53,479 bases of DNA from Verrucomicrobiota bacterium (lineage in GTDB: Bacteria > Verrucomicrobiota > Verrucomicrobiia > Chthoniobacterales > Chthoniobacteraceae), in contig VFJQ01000003.1 in NCBI GenBank assembly GCA_009885995.1, positions 1-53,479 of the forward strand, given 5' to 3'. The first letter of the stretch is position 1. The number at the start of each line of letters is the position of its first letter. A program made the translations under genes and the position numbers. The notes beneath the pieces are model-generated. The model did no database searches and was not told the DNA's origin. It saw only the letters and a program-made list of their open reading frames with translations. Below are positions 8,390 to 15,594 of the stretch, one piece after another.

Positions 8390-10675
8390 ATGAAAACGAA
8401 GCTCCTCCTCGCGCTCGCCCTGCTCAGCGCCTCGGCTTTCGCCGACGGCCTCATCATCATCCGCAACCCGCCGCCGCGGCCGCATCCGATCCCGCACCCG
8501 GTCTTCGCGCCGCTCGAGGTCGTTTTCCACAAAGTGGACGTGACGATCGACGGGCAGAAGGCGACGACGCACGTGGACCAGGAGTTCTTCAACCCGAACG
8601 GCGTCGCGCTCGAAGGCGAATACATCTTCCCGATCCCGAGCGGCGCGCACATCGATAAGTTCACGATGCGCGTCGGCGGCAAGGATCTCGAAGCCGAACT
8701 GCTCGACGCGGCCAAGGCGCGCACGATCTACGAGGACATCGTCCGCAGCCAGCGCGACCCGGCGCTGCTGGAATACACCGGGCGCGCGGCGTTCCGCGTG
8801 CGCATCTTTCCCATCGAGCCGCGTGCAGCGAAGAAGGTGCAGCTCAGCTACACCGAGCTGCTGCGCAACGACGCTGGCGTGGTGTCGTATCTCTACCCAC
8901 TGAACACCGAGAAGTTCTCCGCGCAGCCGCTCAAGACCGCGTCGATCCGCGTGCAGCTCGCGCAGTCGTCGCCGATCAAGTCGCTCTACTCGCCCTCGCA
9001 CAGCGTCGAGGTGAAGCGCGACGGCGAGCGCAAGGCGACGGTCGGTTGGGAGACGGCGAACACGCGGCCCGATCGCGATTTCCAGCTCCTCTTCTCGACC
9101 GCGGAGAGCGAGGTCGGCTTGAACCTGCTCACGCAAAAGATCGGGAGTGACGACGGCTCATTCCTGCTGCTCGCGTCGCCCGGCGCGGACACGACGAAAG
9201 CCGATCGCGTGAACCCGAAGGATATTGTCTTCGTCCTCGATACGAGCGGCTCGATGGCGGGGAAGAAACTCGAGCAGGCGAAGAAGGCGCTGACCTTCTG
9301 CGTCGAGAACCTGAACGACGTGGACCGCTTCGAGGTGCTGCGATTTTCCACCGACAGCGAGGCGTGCTTCGAGAAGCTCAGCGACGCCACGAAGCCGAAT
9401 CGCGAGCAGGCGCGGAAATGGATCGACGCGTTCAAGCCCATCGGCGGCACGGCGATCAACGACGCGCTCCAGCGCGCGCTGAAGCTGCGCCCCGCGTCGA
9501 GCGAGCGGCCGTTCGTCGTCATCTTCCTCACCGACGGCCAGCCGACCGTGGGCGAGACGAATGAGGATCGCATCGTCGCTTCGATCGACTCCGCCGCAGC
9601 GACACGTGTCTTCTGCTTCGGCATCGGCAACGACGTGAATACGCACCTGCTCGACAAGATCGTGGAACGCACGCGTGCGGCCAGCCAGTTCGTGCTGCCG
9701 GAGGAAGACCTCGAAGTGAAGGTCTCGGCGTTCTTCACGAAGATCAAAGAGCCGCTGCTCACGAACCTCAAAGTGACGTGGCCCGAGGGCGTGCGCGTCT
9801 CGAAGCTCTACCCGGCTTCGCTGCCGGATCTCTTCCGTGGCGATCAGTTCGTGCTCGCAGGCCGCTACGGCGGCAGCGGTGAAGGCGATGTGGTGATCGA
9901 AGGCACGGTCAACGGCGAGGTCCGCCGCATCACGCAGCGCGTGAAGTTTCCGGACACCGCGACCGGCAACGACTTCATCCCGCAGCTCTGGGCCACGCGC
10001 CGTGTCGGCTTCCTGCTCGATGAAATCCGCCTGCGCGGAGAGAACAAGGAACTGCGCGACGAGGTCGTCGATCTCGCGCGGCGCTACGCGATCGTGACGC
10101 CTTACACGAGCTATCTCATCGTCGAAGACGAAGCCCGACGCGGCGTGCCGGTGACGATGCGTTCGCTGCAGGAGCTGGATCGCGACGCGGTCACACGGCA
10201 GCGGTTTGAGCAAAGCTGGAAAGCTCTGCCCGCGGCGAAAGCGGGCGACGTGGGCAACTACAACGCGCGCGGAAATAAAGCGTTCAAGGATGCCACCGTG
10301 CCTGCCGAAGCTCTCAGCGCCATCACCACAGAAATGAGCAAAGCCGTCGCTGCCGCCACGCCTGCTCCAGCGTCCGGTGTGTCGGGTCGAATGGGCGGCA
10401 CTGCCGGTCCGAGTGCGCCAGTTCTTACGAAGCAAATGACCGAGGCGCAGCAATCCGCGCGTGTAGTGAACGGCAAGACCTTCTACCAAAACGGCGCGCA
10501 GTGGACCGACGCGGAAGCACAGCTGCGCAAGACGGCGAAGCGGCAGCAGATCAAGTTCGCCAGCGAGGAATACTTCCGCCTGCTCACCGAGAACCGCGAC
10601 GCCGCGCAGTGGCTCGCGCTCGGGCGCAATGTGCAGTTCACGCTCGGCGACACGCTCTTCGAGATTACCGAGTGA
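8390..10675 (+). CDS. Exported VIT domain and von Willebrand A domain protein
   Basis: 761 residues with a signal peptide (MKTKLLLALALLSASAFA). A VIT domain spans about residues 35-165 ('VDVTIDGQKATTHVDQEFFN', 'EGEYIFPIPSGAHIDKFTMRVGGK', 'YEDIVRSQRDPALLEYTG'). A VWA domain spans about 280-450 with the MIDAS motif DTSGSM (Asp at about residue 284) and 'FLTDGQPTVGET'. The layout matches inter-alpha-trypsin inhibitor heavy chains and their bacterial relatives, which bind ligands through a metal ion on the cell surface. The last 130 residues are Ala/Gln-rich and unlike any domain I know. Single gene, followed by a hairpin-rich repeat. Confidence 0.92.
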   Translation: MKTKLLLALALLSASAFADGLIIIRNPPPRPHPIPHPVFAPLEVVFHKVDVTIDGQKATTHVDQEFFNPNGVALEGEYIFPIPSGAHIDKFTMRVGGKDLEAELLDAAKARTIYEDIVRSQRDPALLEYTGRAAFRVRIFPIEPRAAKKVQLSYTELLRNDAGVVSYLYPLNTEKFSAQPLKTASIRVQLAQSSPIKSLYSPSHSVEVKRDGERKATVGWETANTRPDRDFQLLFSTAESEVGLNLLTQKIGSDDGSFLLLASPGADTTKADRVNPKDIVFVLDTSGSMAGKKLEQAKKALTFCVENLNDVDRFEVLRFSTDSEACFEKLSDATKPNREQARKWIDAFKPIGGTAINDALQRALKLRPASSERPFVVIFLTDGQPTVGETNEDRIVASIDSAAATRVFCFGIGNDVNTHLLDKIVERTRAASQFVLPEEDLEVKVSAFFTKIKEPLLTNLKVTWPEGVRVSKLYPASLPDLFRGDQFVLAGRYGGSGEGDVVIEGTVNGEVRRITQRVKFPDTATGNDFIPQLWATRRVGFLLDEIRLRGENKELRDEVVDLARRYAIVTPYTSYLIVEDEARRGVPVTMRSLQELDRDAVTRQRFEQSWKALPAAKAGDVGNYNARGNKAFKDATVPAEALSAITTEMSKAVAAATPAPASGVSGRMGGTAGPSAPVLTKQMTEAQQSARVVNGKTFYQNGAQWTDAEAQLRKTAKRQQIKFASEEYFRLLTENRDAAQWLALGRNVQFTLGDTLFEITE

Positions 10676-10676
10676 G

Positions 10677-10791
10677 GTAGCTGCGACGCCCCGTCGCAGA
10701 AGGGTTCCGGCGACGCCCTCGTCGCCGGTCGGTATCGCACAGCGCGACGGGGCGTCGCGTCCACTCTCTGCGACGAGGGCGTCGCAGCTAC
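10677..10791. repeat. Nested inverted-repeat element (REP/MITE-like)
   Basis: The outer arms are 10677-10700 and 10767-10791: the left arm GTAGCTGCGACGCCC-CGTC and the reverse complement of the right arm agree except for one extra base. Inside are two more GCGACGCCC(T)CGTCGC-type palindromes (near 10710-10725 and 10742-10758). The 115-bp unit thus carries four copies of one short GC palindrome and would fold into a branched hairpin. It follows a stop codon immediately and could also end transcription or stabilise the mRNA 3' end. No other copy was noticed in the window. Confidence 0.85.
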
Positions 10792-10863
10792 TCCGGGAAC
10801 GGGGTTGCGCGGGAGGTTGAGCCGTGTCACAGCGCGCGCGACTTTTCCGCTGCCCGCTCCTGC

Positions 10864-11343
10864 ATGATTCCGATCGAAGAACATTCCCGCACCTTGCTCG
10901 CCGCCCAAGGCTACTGCGAGCTGTCGATGTTCGGCGAGGCGCTCGGGGAACTCGGCACGATGCCGGTCGATGCGCAGCAGCACCCGACCGCAGTGGAGCT
11001 GCGGCTGGTCGTCCTCATGCAGGCGAAGCGCTGGCGGCAGGCCCTCGCGACCGGCCGCGAGCTGACTCAGATCGCGCCGGACAAGTCGCTCGGCTTCATC
11101 CACACCGCCTTTTGCCTGCACGAGTTGGGGAAGACCGCGGAAGCGCGCACGTTGCTGATGAGCGGCCCGGAGACACTGCACGGCGAGCCCGTGTATCACT
11201 ACAATCTCGCGTGCTACGAGTGTGTGCTCGGCAACCTCGACGTGGCCCGCGCGCACCTCGAGAAGAGCATCGTGCTCGACAAGAAGTTCCGCGACTACGC
11301 GCAGACTGACCCGGACTTGAAGCCGCTGCACGATCCGGCGTGA
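10864..11343 (+). CDS. TPR-repeat protein
   Basis: 159 residues, no signal peptide, made almost entirely of helix pairs. 'LLAAQGYCELSMFGEALGEL', 'VLMQAKRWRQALATGRELTQIAPDKSLGF', 'HTAFCLHELGKTAEARTLL' and 'YNLACYECVLGNLDVARAHLEKSIVLD' are tetratricopeptide repeats with the usual Gly/Ala and Ala/Asp positions. Probably a small cytosolic scaffold. It shares a GTGA overlap with the serine hydrolase downstream, so the two are co-transcribed; no specific partner can be named. Confidence 0.85.
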   Translation: MIPIEEHSRTLLAAQGYCELSMFGEALGELGTMPVDAQQHPTAVELRLVVLMQAKRWRQALATGRELTQIAPDKSLGFIHTAFCLHELGKTAEARTLLMSGPETLHGEPVYHYNLACYECVLGNLDVARAHLEKSIVLDKKFRDYAQTDPDLKPLHDPA

Positions 11344-12434
11344 ACGCGGATCGCGTCGCGGAACTGTTTGCGGAAAACTTCACGCGCTTCGGCGAACTGG
11401 GTGCGTCGGTCTCGGTGTGGAAAGACGGGCGCGAGGTGCTCTCACTCGCGGGTGGCTGGCGTGATCGCGAGCAGACGCAGCCGTGGGATGCGGATACGCC
11501 GGTGCTGTTTTGGTCGGCGACGAAAGGGCTCGCCGCCGCGTGCGTGCTGCGGGCGCTCGGGGAACGCAATCCGCTCACGACGCGCGTCGCTGAGGTGTGG
11601 CCGGAGTTTGCGCAGGCGGGGAAGGAGCGCGTGACGATCGCCGCGCTGATGTCGCACCGCGCGGGGCTTTCGACGCTGAGCGAGCCGATCGAGGTGTGGG
11701 ACTACGAGCGCATCGTCGCCGCGCTCGCCGCTGAGCCGCCGCACTGGCCGCTCGGCGAAGGCCACGGATACCACCCGCGCACGTTCGGCTTCCTGATGGA
11801 TGAACTCGTGCGTCGTCTCACCGGCGAGACGCTGCGCGAATACTGGCGCACGCACTTCGCCGAGCCGCTCGGGCTCGACCTGTGGATCGGCGTGCCACCG
11901 GAGATGGTCGATCGCGTCGCGCCCGTCTTCCCCGCGCGCGTCGCGCCGCCGAAGGGCGATCTCTTCTACACGCAGTTTCTTACCGCCGGTTCGTTCACCG
12001 CCCGCGCCTTCACCTCGCCGCGCGGGCTGCACTCCGCCGCGGCGATGAACAAGCCCGAGGCGCTGACCGCCGGCTTCCCCGGCTTCGGCGGCGTGGGCAC
12101 GGCACGCGGGCTGGCGAAGTTTTACGCGACGCTCGCGGCGACGGACCGGATGACGACCACGCTCACGCAAGGCATCGATCGCGTGCTGCACATCGAGACG
12201 GCGTTCTCGTGCGGATTCATGCGCGATCCGGTCGATCGCGATGGGCAAAAACTCCGGCGCACTTTCGGCCCATCGCTCACCGCCTTCGGTCATCCCGGCG
12301 CGGGCGGCAGCCACGCCTTCGCCGACCCGGAGCACCGCATCGGCTTCGCCTACGTGATGAACCAGATGGAACCCGGCGTCTTGCCAAACGCCCGCGCGCT
12401 GCGTCTCGTCGAGGCCGTGTATGAGCAGCTTTAA
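11340..12434 (+). CDS. Beta-lactamase-like serine hydrolase (EstB / class C fold)
   Basis: 364 residues from GTG 11340. Catalytic motifs of the serine beta-lactamase/esterase family are visible: S59-A-T-K62 in 'LFWSATKGLAAA', the Tyr of 'GEGHGYHPRTFGFLMDELVRRLTG' at 144, and 'FGHPGAGGSHAFADP' as the KTG-box counterpart. There is no signal peptide, which fits a cytosolic esterase of the EstB/LACTB type better than a secreted penicillin-binding protein. The gene overlaps yjbQ by 14 bp at its end. Confidence 0.92.
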   Translation: MNADRVAELFAENFTRFGELGASVSVWKDGREVLSLAGGWRDREQTQPWDADTPVLFWSATKGLAAACVLRALGERNPLTTRVAEVWPEFAQAGKERVTIAALMSHRAGLSTLSEPIEVWDYERIVAALAAEPPHWPLGEGHGYHPRTFGFLMDELVRRLTGETLREYWRTHFAEPLGLDLWIGVPPEMVDRVAPVFPARVAPPKGDLFYTQFLTAGSFTARAFTSPRGLHSAAAMNKPEALTAGFPGFGGVGTARGLAKFYATLAATDRMTTTLTQGIDRVLHIETAFSCGFMRDPVDRDGQKLRRTFGPSLTAFGHPGAGGSHAFADPEHRIGFAYVMNQMEPGVLPNARALRLVEAVYEQL

Positions 12435-12849
12435 GGCGCACACCGACAGCTTCGCCGTCCGCACGCGCGGCAAGGGCACATACGAAATCACCGACGAGGT
12501 CGCCCGCATCGTCCGCGCGAGCGACGTGACGACGGGGCAAGTCACCGTCTTCATCCAGCACACGAGCGCGTCGCTCATCATCTACGAAAACGCCGACCCC
12601 AGCGCGCGCACCGACCTGCACGAGTTCTTCGAGCGTCTGTGCCCGGAGGACGCGGACTATTTCATCCACACCGCCGAAGGCCCCGACGACATGCCCTCGC
12701 ACCTCCGCATGGTGCTCACCCGCACGAGCGAAGTGATCCCCATCGCCGCCGGCCGCCTGGCGCTCGGCACCTGGCAGGGCATCTTCGTCTTCGAGCACCG
12801 CCGCGCCTCGCACACGCGGTCGCTCGTGGTGAGTGTGGTGGGGAGTTGA
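12421..12849 (+). CDS. yjbQ: YjbQ family protein (UPF0047)
   Basis: 142 residues, the normal family length. 'GQVTVFIQHTSASLIIYENADPSARTDL' and 'DMPSHLRMVLTRTSEVIPIAAGRLALGTWQGIFVFEHR' are the conserved UPF0047 signature, with the invariant His/Thr/Ser and the 'GTWQGI' turn. Members complement thiamine-phosphate synthase mutants weakly; the true role is unsettled. The last 45 codons, including the stop, are present a second time at 13479-13613, beyond TA module 2. Confidence 0.93.
   Translation: MSSFKAHTDSFAVRTRGKGTYEITDEVARIVRASDVTTGQVTVFIQHTSASLIIYENADPSARTDLHEFFERLCPEDADYFIHTAEGPDDMPSHLRMVLTRTSEVIPIAAGRLALGTWQGIFVFEHRRASHTRSLVVSVVGS
12715..12849 (+). repeat. Direct repeat B, copy 1: 3' end of yjbQ
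   Basis: These 135 bases, the yjbQ 3' end up to and including its TGA, match 13479-13613 at a constant offset of 764 with about seven mismatches (for example 12720, 12807, 12808). Homology stops exactly at the TGA on the right side. Confidence 0.95.
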
Positions 12850-12851
12850 GG

Positions 12852-12868
12852 CGCCGCTCGCTGCGGCG
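12852..12868. terminator. Short hairpin between yjbQ and the convergent toxin gene
   Basis: CGCCGC and GCGGCG form a 6-bp stem with a 5-base loop in the 24-bp gap between the yjbQ stop and the stop of the convergent toxin gene. There is no T-run on either side, so it is at best a weak bidirectional terminator. Confidence 0.3.
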
Positions 12869-12873
12869 AATGG

Positions 12874-13182
12874 TCACGCACCTCCTCCGCGGAGTCTTTG
12901 GCGAATGAGGTTGGGATCTTGGCGGAGATCCATGACGCCGGAGACGATGATACGCCGGCCTTCGAGCGTGTAGAAAATACCGTATGGAAACCCGTGGACG
13001 AGCAGCCGCCGGTAGGCCTCGTGGAATAGGGGCGCTACCTCCGGGAAAGTGAGGAGACGTCCGAACGCCACATCCAGATGGCGCATGAAAACCTCTCCCC
13101 GCCCCGCCTGATACGCCTCGTAAAATTCGTAGGCGCGCTGGATGTCGCCATCGGCGGAGAGAAGGAAAACAAGCTCACTCAC
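12874..13182 (-). CDS. ParE/RelE-superfamily toxin, TA module 2
   Basis: 102 residues. 'GDIQRAYEFYEAYQAGRGEVFMRHLDVAFGRLLTFPEVAPLFHEAYRRLLVHGFPYGIFYTLEGRRIIVSGVMDLRQDPNLIRQRL' follows the ParE/RelE plan: two N-terminal helices, then 'R..l...fPy.i.Y....' strands and a C-terminal conserved Asp-Arg segment. It overlaps its antitoxin by 8 bp. It differs in sequence from the toxin of module 1, so this is not a simple copy. The module lies opposite to yjbQ, between the two copies of the yjbQ 3' end. Confidence 0.88.
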   Translation of the reverse strand: MSELVFLLSADGDIQRAYEFYEAYQAGRGEVFMRHLDVAFGRLLTFPEVAPLFHEAYRRLLVHGFPYGIFYTLEGRRIIVSGVMDLRQDPNLIRQRLRGGGA

Positions 13183-13408
13183 CGCCGAGCGTCCTGCCGA
13201 GGATGCGCTGCTGAATCGCCTCCCACGAGGTCACCTGGCTGGGATCGCGTCGGTAGGCCTCCATGCGATGATCGAGCTCCGCAATCTGCTCGCGAGATAC
13301 CGGAACTTCCGTCGGGTGAGCGGCCAGATCGTCCCACAGCTCGCTGACGAGAAGGAGCTTCTCTGCTGCCGTCAGCCGGCTTACGCCGGGAATGGTTTCG
13401 AGGATCAT
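13175..13408 (-). CDS. Addiction module antitoxin (TIGR02574-like), TA module 2
   Basis: 77 residues from ATG 13408. 'LTAAEKLLLVSELWDDLAAHPTEVPVSREQIAELDHRMEAYRRDPSQVTSWEAIQQRI' matches the common antitoxin form 's..ekl.l...LWd.l......pv...q..eLd.R...y..dP....sWe.v...i'. It should neutralise the downstream toxin and repress the operon. Upstream are a promoter-like element and a perfect 10-bp palindrome that could be the operator. Confidence 0.88.
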   Translation of the reverse strand: MILETIPGVSRLTAAEKLLLVSELWDDLAAHPTEVPVSREQIAELDHRMEAYRRDPSQVTSWEAIQQRILGRTLGGE

Positions 13409-13414
13409 GGCGGG

Positions 13415-13442
13415 AAATTACCTGCTGCCGATATCGGGACAA
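13415..13442 (-). promoter_or_regulatory. Putative promoter and operator of TA module 2
   Basis: On the minus strand TTGTCC (13437-13442) and TAATTT (13415-13420) are 16 bases apart, and the -10 box ends 6 bases before the antitoxin ATG. The spacer contains the perfect palindrome CCGATATCGG (13428-13437), which overlaps the edge of the -35 box, where an autorepressing antitoxin would be expected to bind. There is no Shine-Dalgarno sequence, so a leaderless transcript is implied. Confidence 0.42.
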
Positions 13443-13478
13443 GCTCGGAAGCAGCCGACGATCGCAGGGTCAGCGACT

Positions 13479-13613
13479 CTCACGCGCACGAGCGAAGTGA
13501 TCCCCATCGCCGCCGGCCGCCTGGCGCTCGGCACCTGGCAGGGCATCTTCGTCTTCGAGCACCGCCGCGCGCCGCACACGCGCTCACTCGTGGTGAGCGT
13601 GGTGGGGAGCTGA
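13479..13613 (+). repeat. Direct repeat B, copy 2: orphan 3' end of yjbQ
   Basis: Partner of 12715-12849 (135 bp, about seven mismatches, reading frame and stop preserved). Here the fragment has no start of its own and is preceded by unrelated sequence (13409-13478). The segment between the two copies is 629 bp and holds TA module 2 and little else. Confidence 0.95.
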
Positions 13614-13631
13614 GATGCTAGGGAAACCTAG

Positions 13632-14164
13632 CTAGGCTCTCGTCTCGTTGCAGTGCTGACAGACCTTGCGAGAAACTGGATTGTCGCGACCACACATGGT
13701 GCAACGCCAACGGCTTGGTGACGCCGTTCGCTCTCCGTCTAATTCCTGATCGCGAGCCTGTCGTTCGATGTGCGCCTGCGTGAGTTGAGAGATTCGGATG
13801 CGAATGTATGCAGCGCGCGCTCGACGGTCATCACCATCGGTCTCGGCGTAGGCACGCGCCCAAGCGCCACCGACTAACTGCTCGCTCTCAAGCTCCCGTG
13901 CAACGATGTCGTAGAACGCTTGTTCGTCCGCGGGTGTAGTATGGTTGGATGCCTCGGTAGCGGTGGGCGAGGGATGTTTGGCCGGCGGTGATGTGCTGGC
14001 GGTGATGTGCTGGCGGTGATGCCCCGCCATGCAGCGGCTATGGCGGCGAGGAGCATCAGCACCGGAATGAAGCCACCACCGTGTTTCCATCCGAGCATCG
14101 CGCCGACAACCGCGTATAGCAGAACGAGGAATGCGCAGGCGACCGCCGCAATGAAGTATTTCAT
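13632..14164 (-). pseudogene. Small membrane protein with C-terminal zinc ribbon, frameshifted by a 14-bp tandem repeat
   Basis: The start at 14164 (MKYFIAAVACAFLVLLYAVV) gives two membrane helices up to about residue 45, then 'AAWRGITASTSPPA', after which the frame goes astray. The C-terminal half is in another frame: 'DEQAFYDIVARELESEQLVGGAWARAY', 'ARAAYIRIRISQL' and a zinc ribbon 'CTMCGRDNPVSRKVCQHCNE'. The switch falls in a 14-bp repeat. Removing one unit (533 to 519 bp) joins the halves into a 172-residue protein that reads through '...STSPPAKHPSP...'. The family is not known to me. Either a phase-off state, a recent loss, or an assembly error in the repeat. Confidence 0.7.
13984..14021. 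repeat. 14-bp tandem repeat, 2.7 copies
   Basis: The unit GGCGGTGATGTGCT occurs at 13984-13997 and 13998-14011, and its first ten bases again at 14012-14021. Because 14 is not a multiple of 3, each gain or loss of a unit changes the frame of the gene that spans it. Confidence 0.95.
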
Positions 14165-14280
14165 GTTCTCGTTACAGAAGAAGTGCTGTAGCGCATAGGT
14201 TTTGCGGATGTTGGCTGAAACTTCCCGAAAAGAGTCCACCTGAGTTGGGCGTGAATTTCGCGGAGCTTGATAACGCGATG

Positions 14281-14530
14281 CTACGGTTCATCGACGAACT
14301 TCATGGAGGGGCCTGAGACGAATGCAAGAAACGCCGCCAACTCGGCGGTGGAGAGCCTGCCGTCATTCTGGGAAAGGAACCGTCGCAATGAACGTATCGC
14401 CTGAACGCCATCTGAAGTTAATTCGCCGGACGCAATCTCACCACTGCGAGCCGATTGGATGAACCCATCCGGCTAGGATCATGCGGTCAATAACCGCGAT
14501 CATGTTTTTGTGCTTTGGATCATTACTCAT
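14281..14530 (-). pseudogene. Possible small frameshifted gene, product unknown
   Basis: From ATG 14530 the minus strand reads MSNDPKHKNMIAVIDRMILAG, then soon stops. Another frame picks up with 'DGFIQSARSGEIASGELTSD' and '...AFLAFVSGPSMKFVDEP' and ends at TAG 14281-14283. Total length 250 bp means a net one-base shift. The two halves look like one protein of about 80 residues, but I do not recognise it. The plus strand also has a short open stretch ending near 14318 ('NFAELDNAMLRFIDELHGGA'), which could be a fragment of something else. The rest of 14165-14571 holds nothing I can identify. Confidence 0.35.
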
Positions 14531-14571
14531 ACGACCGACATCCATGCTTGGCGGTTTCCATCACTCAAGCA

Positions 14572-15549
14572 TCAGCGCGCGAGGATCTCCGCGATCACGT
14601 CGTCGCTCGACTTGCCCTCGGCTTCACCCTCGAAATTCATGATGATGCGGTGGCGCAGGGCGGCGGGGGCGGCTTTGGCGATGTCGTCCTTGGCGACGTG
14701 GTAGCGGCCGTCGAGGAGCGCGTAGATTTTCGCGGCAAGGATGAGCGTCTGTGCGCCGCGCGGACTAGCGCCGTAGCGGACGTAGCGTTTCGCCATGGCG
14801 GAGGCGCGCGCTTCGGCGGGGTGTGTGGCGAGGACGAGATCGACGGCGTAGGCCTGCACTTCGCGGGCGACGGGGACCTGGCGCACGAGGTCGCGCAAGG
14901 CCATGATTTCCGAGGCGTCGTGGAGGACGGTTTCGACGACGGGTTTCTCCGCGGCGGTGGTGCGGTCGAGGATGGCGTGCAGGTCGTCGGCGCTGGGGAA
15001 GAGGACCTTGAGCTTGAAAAAGAAGCGGTCGAGCTGCGCCTCGGGGAGCGGGTAGGTGCCTTCCATCTCGATCGGGTTTTGCGTCGCGAGGACGAGGAAG
15101 GGCTGCGCGAGCGGGTGCTGCGTGCCGCCGACGGTGACGTGGTTTTCCTGCATAGCCTCGAGCAGCGCGGACTGCGTCTTGGGCGTGGCGCGGTTGATTT
15201 CGTCGGCGAGGACGAGGTTCGCGAAGACGGGGCCGGGCTCGAAGCGGAACGACTTCTGTCCGCGTTCGTCCTCGACGATGATATTCGTGCCGACGATGTC
15301 CGAGGGCATGAGGTCGGGCGTGAATTGGATGCGCGCAAACTTGAGGTTCACGGCTTCGCCGAGCGTGCGCACGAGCATGGTCTTGCCAAGGCCGGGCACA
15401 CCTTCGAGCAGCACGTGGCCGCCGGCGAAGAACGCGGCGAGCACGCCTTCGACGATGTCCTGCTGGCCGACGATCATCTTCCCGATCTCGTCGCGGACGC
15501 GGGCGAACGTGGAACGGAAACGGTCAACTTGGGCGGCGGGGTCAGACAT
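14572..15549 (-). CDS. MoxR-family AAA+ ATPase
   Basis: 325 residues. Walker A is 'GVPGLGKT' (50-57), Walker B 'NLVLADEINRATPKTQSALLEAM', and sensor-1 'LATQNPIEMEGTYPLPEAQLDRF' is the MoxR hallmark. MoxR ATPases act as chaperones that assemble or remodel metal-binding VWA proteins and envelope complexes. In many genomes moxR precedes DUF58 and VWA genes; here only the long coiled-coil membrane protein lies upstream in the same direction (45-bp gap). Confidence 0.95.
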   Translation of the reverse strand: MSDPAAQVDRFRSTFARVRDEIGKMIVGQQDIVEGVLAAFFAGGHVLLEGVPGLGKTMLVRTLGEAVNLKFARIQFTPDLMPSDIVGTNIIVEDERGQKSFRFEPGPVFANLVLADEINRATPKTQSALLEAMQENHVTVGGTQHPLAQPFLVLATQNPIEMEGTYPLPEAQLDRFFFKLKVLFPSADDLHAILDRTTAAEKPVVETVLHDASEIMALRDLVRQVPVAREVQAYAVDLVLATHPAEARASAMAKRYVRYGASPRGAQTLILAAKIYALLDGRYHVAKDDIAKAAPAALRHRIIMNFEGEAEGKSSDDVIAEILAR

Positions 15550-15594
15550 GGGACGTGATGGGACGGATGGGGTGGATGCGGCGCAGGAAGCGTT

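Noticed and set aside
13984..14021. A CRISPR-like array
   Set aside because: The repeats are contiguous 14-bp units without spacers, inside a coding region; no cas genes are in the window.
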